A stretch of DNA of 39,699 nucleotides from positions 1 through 39,699 of the forward strand of contig NZ_SMRQ01000034.1 in the NCBI RefSeq assembly GCF_004359965.1, read 5' to 3'. The position numbers and the translations under genes were made by a program. This stretch comes from Cognatilysobacter segetis (GTDB taxonomy: Bacteria > Pseudomonadota > Gammaproteobacteria > Xanthomonadales > Xanthomonadaceae). Of this stretch, positions 38,948 through 39,699 are shown piece after piece. The notes beneath the pieces are model-generated. The model was not told where the DNA came from. It did no database searches and was given only the letters and a program-made list of their open reading frames with translations. Positions within the stretch are counted from its first letter, which is position 1; every line of letters starts with the position of its first letter.

Positions 38948-39699
38948 ACGCCGCCCACACCTTCGCCCCCGGCCTGGCCGCCCCGACCACGATCGCCGAA
39001 TACCTCGACCGCCTGCGCGCCGCGCTCGCCGGTGCCGATCCGGCGCTCGTGCAGGACGCGCTCTACGACGCCGAGGACTACCTGCGCTCCGAGATGGCCG
39101 CCAATCCCGGCCGCAGCGAGGCGCAGGTCATCGCCGACGTCGCCGGCAGCTACGGCGCGCCCGACGAGGTCGCCGACATCTACCGCGACACCGAGGTGCG
39201 CGTGCAGACCGCGCTGCAGGCACCGAAGCCGGCGGCACGCCGTTCCGCGCTGGGCCGCTTCTTCGGCGTCGCCGCCGAGCCGCGCACCTACGCCGCGCTG
39301 TTCTACATGCTGCTTTCGCTCGCGACCGGCATCTTCTACTTCACGTGGACGGTCACCGGCCTGTCGCTCAGCGCCGGCCTGTCGGTGCTGATCATCGGCA
39401 TCCCGTTCGTGATCCTGTTCTTCGGATCGGTGCGCGTGCTGTCGCTCGTCGAAGGCCGGCTGGTCGAGGTGATGCTCGGCGAGCGCATGCCGCGCCGCCC
39501 GCTGTACGTCACCCGCGACGCGCCGTTGCTCGAGCGCATCAAGGCGATGTTCGTCGACCCGCGCACCTGGGGCACGATGCTCTACATGCTGCTGATGCTG
39601 CCGCTCGGCATCGTGTACTTCACCGTCGCGGTGACGCTGCTGTCGGTCGCCGCGGGCTTCATCGCCGCGCCCGTGCTCGCGCTGTTCGCCTGGGCGGGC
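38944..39699 (+). CDS. HAAS-domain membrane protein with duplicated sensor module (3' partial)
   Basis: An open frame of 252 codons without a stop before the window ends. Residues about 15-85 (TIAEYLDRLRAALAGADPAL to VADIYRDTE) form a helical HAAS/DUF1700-type domain. Two membrane modules follow, at about 112-180 and from 205: each opens with a PRTY/PRTW motif, a helix (FYMLLSLATGIFYF; LYMLLMLPLGIVYF) and a Val/Thr-Gly/Leu-Leu-Ser turn, so the second copies the first. This is the putative-sensor type of domain. PadR genes often precede such proteins; together they look like a membrane sensor with its repressor. It shares four bases with the PadR stop. Confidence 0.85.
   Translation, partial: MNAAHTFAPGLAAPTTIAEYLDRLRAALAGADPALVQDALYDAEDYLRSEMAANPGRSEAQVIADVAGSYGAPDEVADIYRDTEVRVQTALQAPKPAARRSALGRFFGVAAEPRTYAALFYMLLSLATGIFYFTWTVTGLSLSAGLSVLIIGIPFVILFFGSVRVLSLVEGRLVEVMLGERMPRRPLYVTRDAPLLERIKAMFVDPRTWGTMLYMLLMLPLGIVYFTVAVTLLSVAAGFIAAPVLALFAWAG

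Overview
The window is a chromosomal segment from a high-GC gammaproteobacterium, most likely of the Xanthomonadaceae/Lysobacteraceae (Lysobacter, Luteimonas or a close relative). The grounds are strong G/C bias at third codon positions, the order dedD-cvpA-purF-rraB, a bTHX ribosomal protein, a hut pathway of the HutF (formimidoylglutamate deiminase) type, and many small secreted proteins. I see no rRNA, tRNA, insertion sequence, prophage or CRISPR array. This looks like core and shell chromosome, with the less familiar material in small genes and intergenic DNA.

Region by region. 1-3764: an end-to-end operon of a SPOR-domain protein (5' end outside the window), cvpA, purF, rraB and a DUF455 ferritin-like protein, with one-base start/stop overlaps after purF. 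3780-6923: lpxH on the minus strand, an orphan HicB-like protein, gltX and zur. 6942-9492: a zinc module in which zur converges on a ZnuD-type TonB receptor, and the receptor is divergent from a MerC-like membrane protein across an AT-rich Zur-box-like site. 9606-12150: bTHX, a secreted esterase and an M19 dipeptidase. 12163-18849: histidine degradation genes (hutI with a coupled 50-residue membrane protein, hutF and hutU), interrupted by a phosphodiesterase lipoprotein and two small exported proteins. 18875-24323: an S9 peptidase, a GNAT, a two-helix channel-like protein, an alcohol dehydrogenase with a tail-anchored partner, a 709-base gap holding two orphan plus-strand terminators, and an orphan 78-residue ORF. 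24327-28485: ybbP, ybbA and tesA in the E. coli arrangement, then an S4 protein and DoxX. 28990-33751: VOC and cupin proteins, two EamA transporters either side of a LysR regulator, and a DUF72 protein. 33853-37124: a small acidic protein, a BON protein and motAB behind a sigma-28-like promoter. 37128-39699: a cyclophilin, a 59-residue charged protein, and a PadR regulator overlapping a HAAS/sensor membrane protein that runs off the end.

How the parts connect. Zur, the ZnuD receptor and the MerC-like protein form a plausible zinc-uptake circuit, with repressor, outer-membrane entry and inner-membrane step. HutU, HutI and HutF are three consecutive steps from urocanate to N-formylglutamate, but HutH, HutG and HutC are not here. 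YbbA-YbbP is a complete ATPase/permease pair beside TesA. PadR-HAAS looks like a self-regulated envelope sensor pair.

The observations I rate highest are the channel-like protein lacking the potassium filter (21345-21692), the two tandem terminators with no gene upstream (23731-23876), the Zur-box/divergent-promoter overlap (9065-9087), a long inverted repeat around the LysR divergent promoter (31770-31873), and a perfect GGGGCC hexamer repeat inside the receptor gene (8915-8946).
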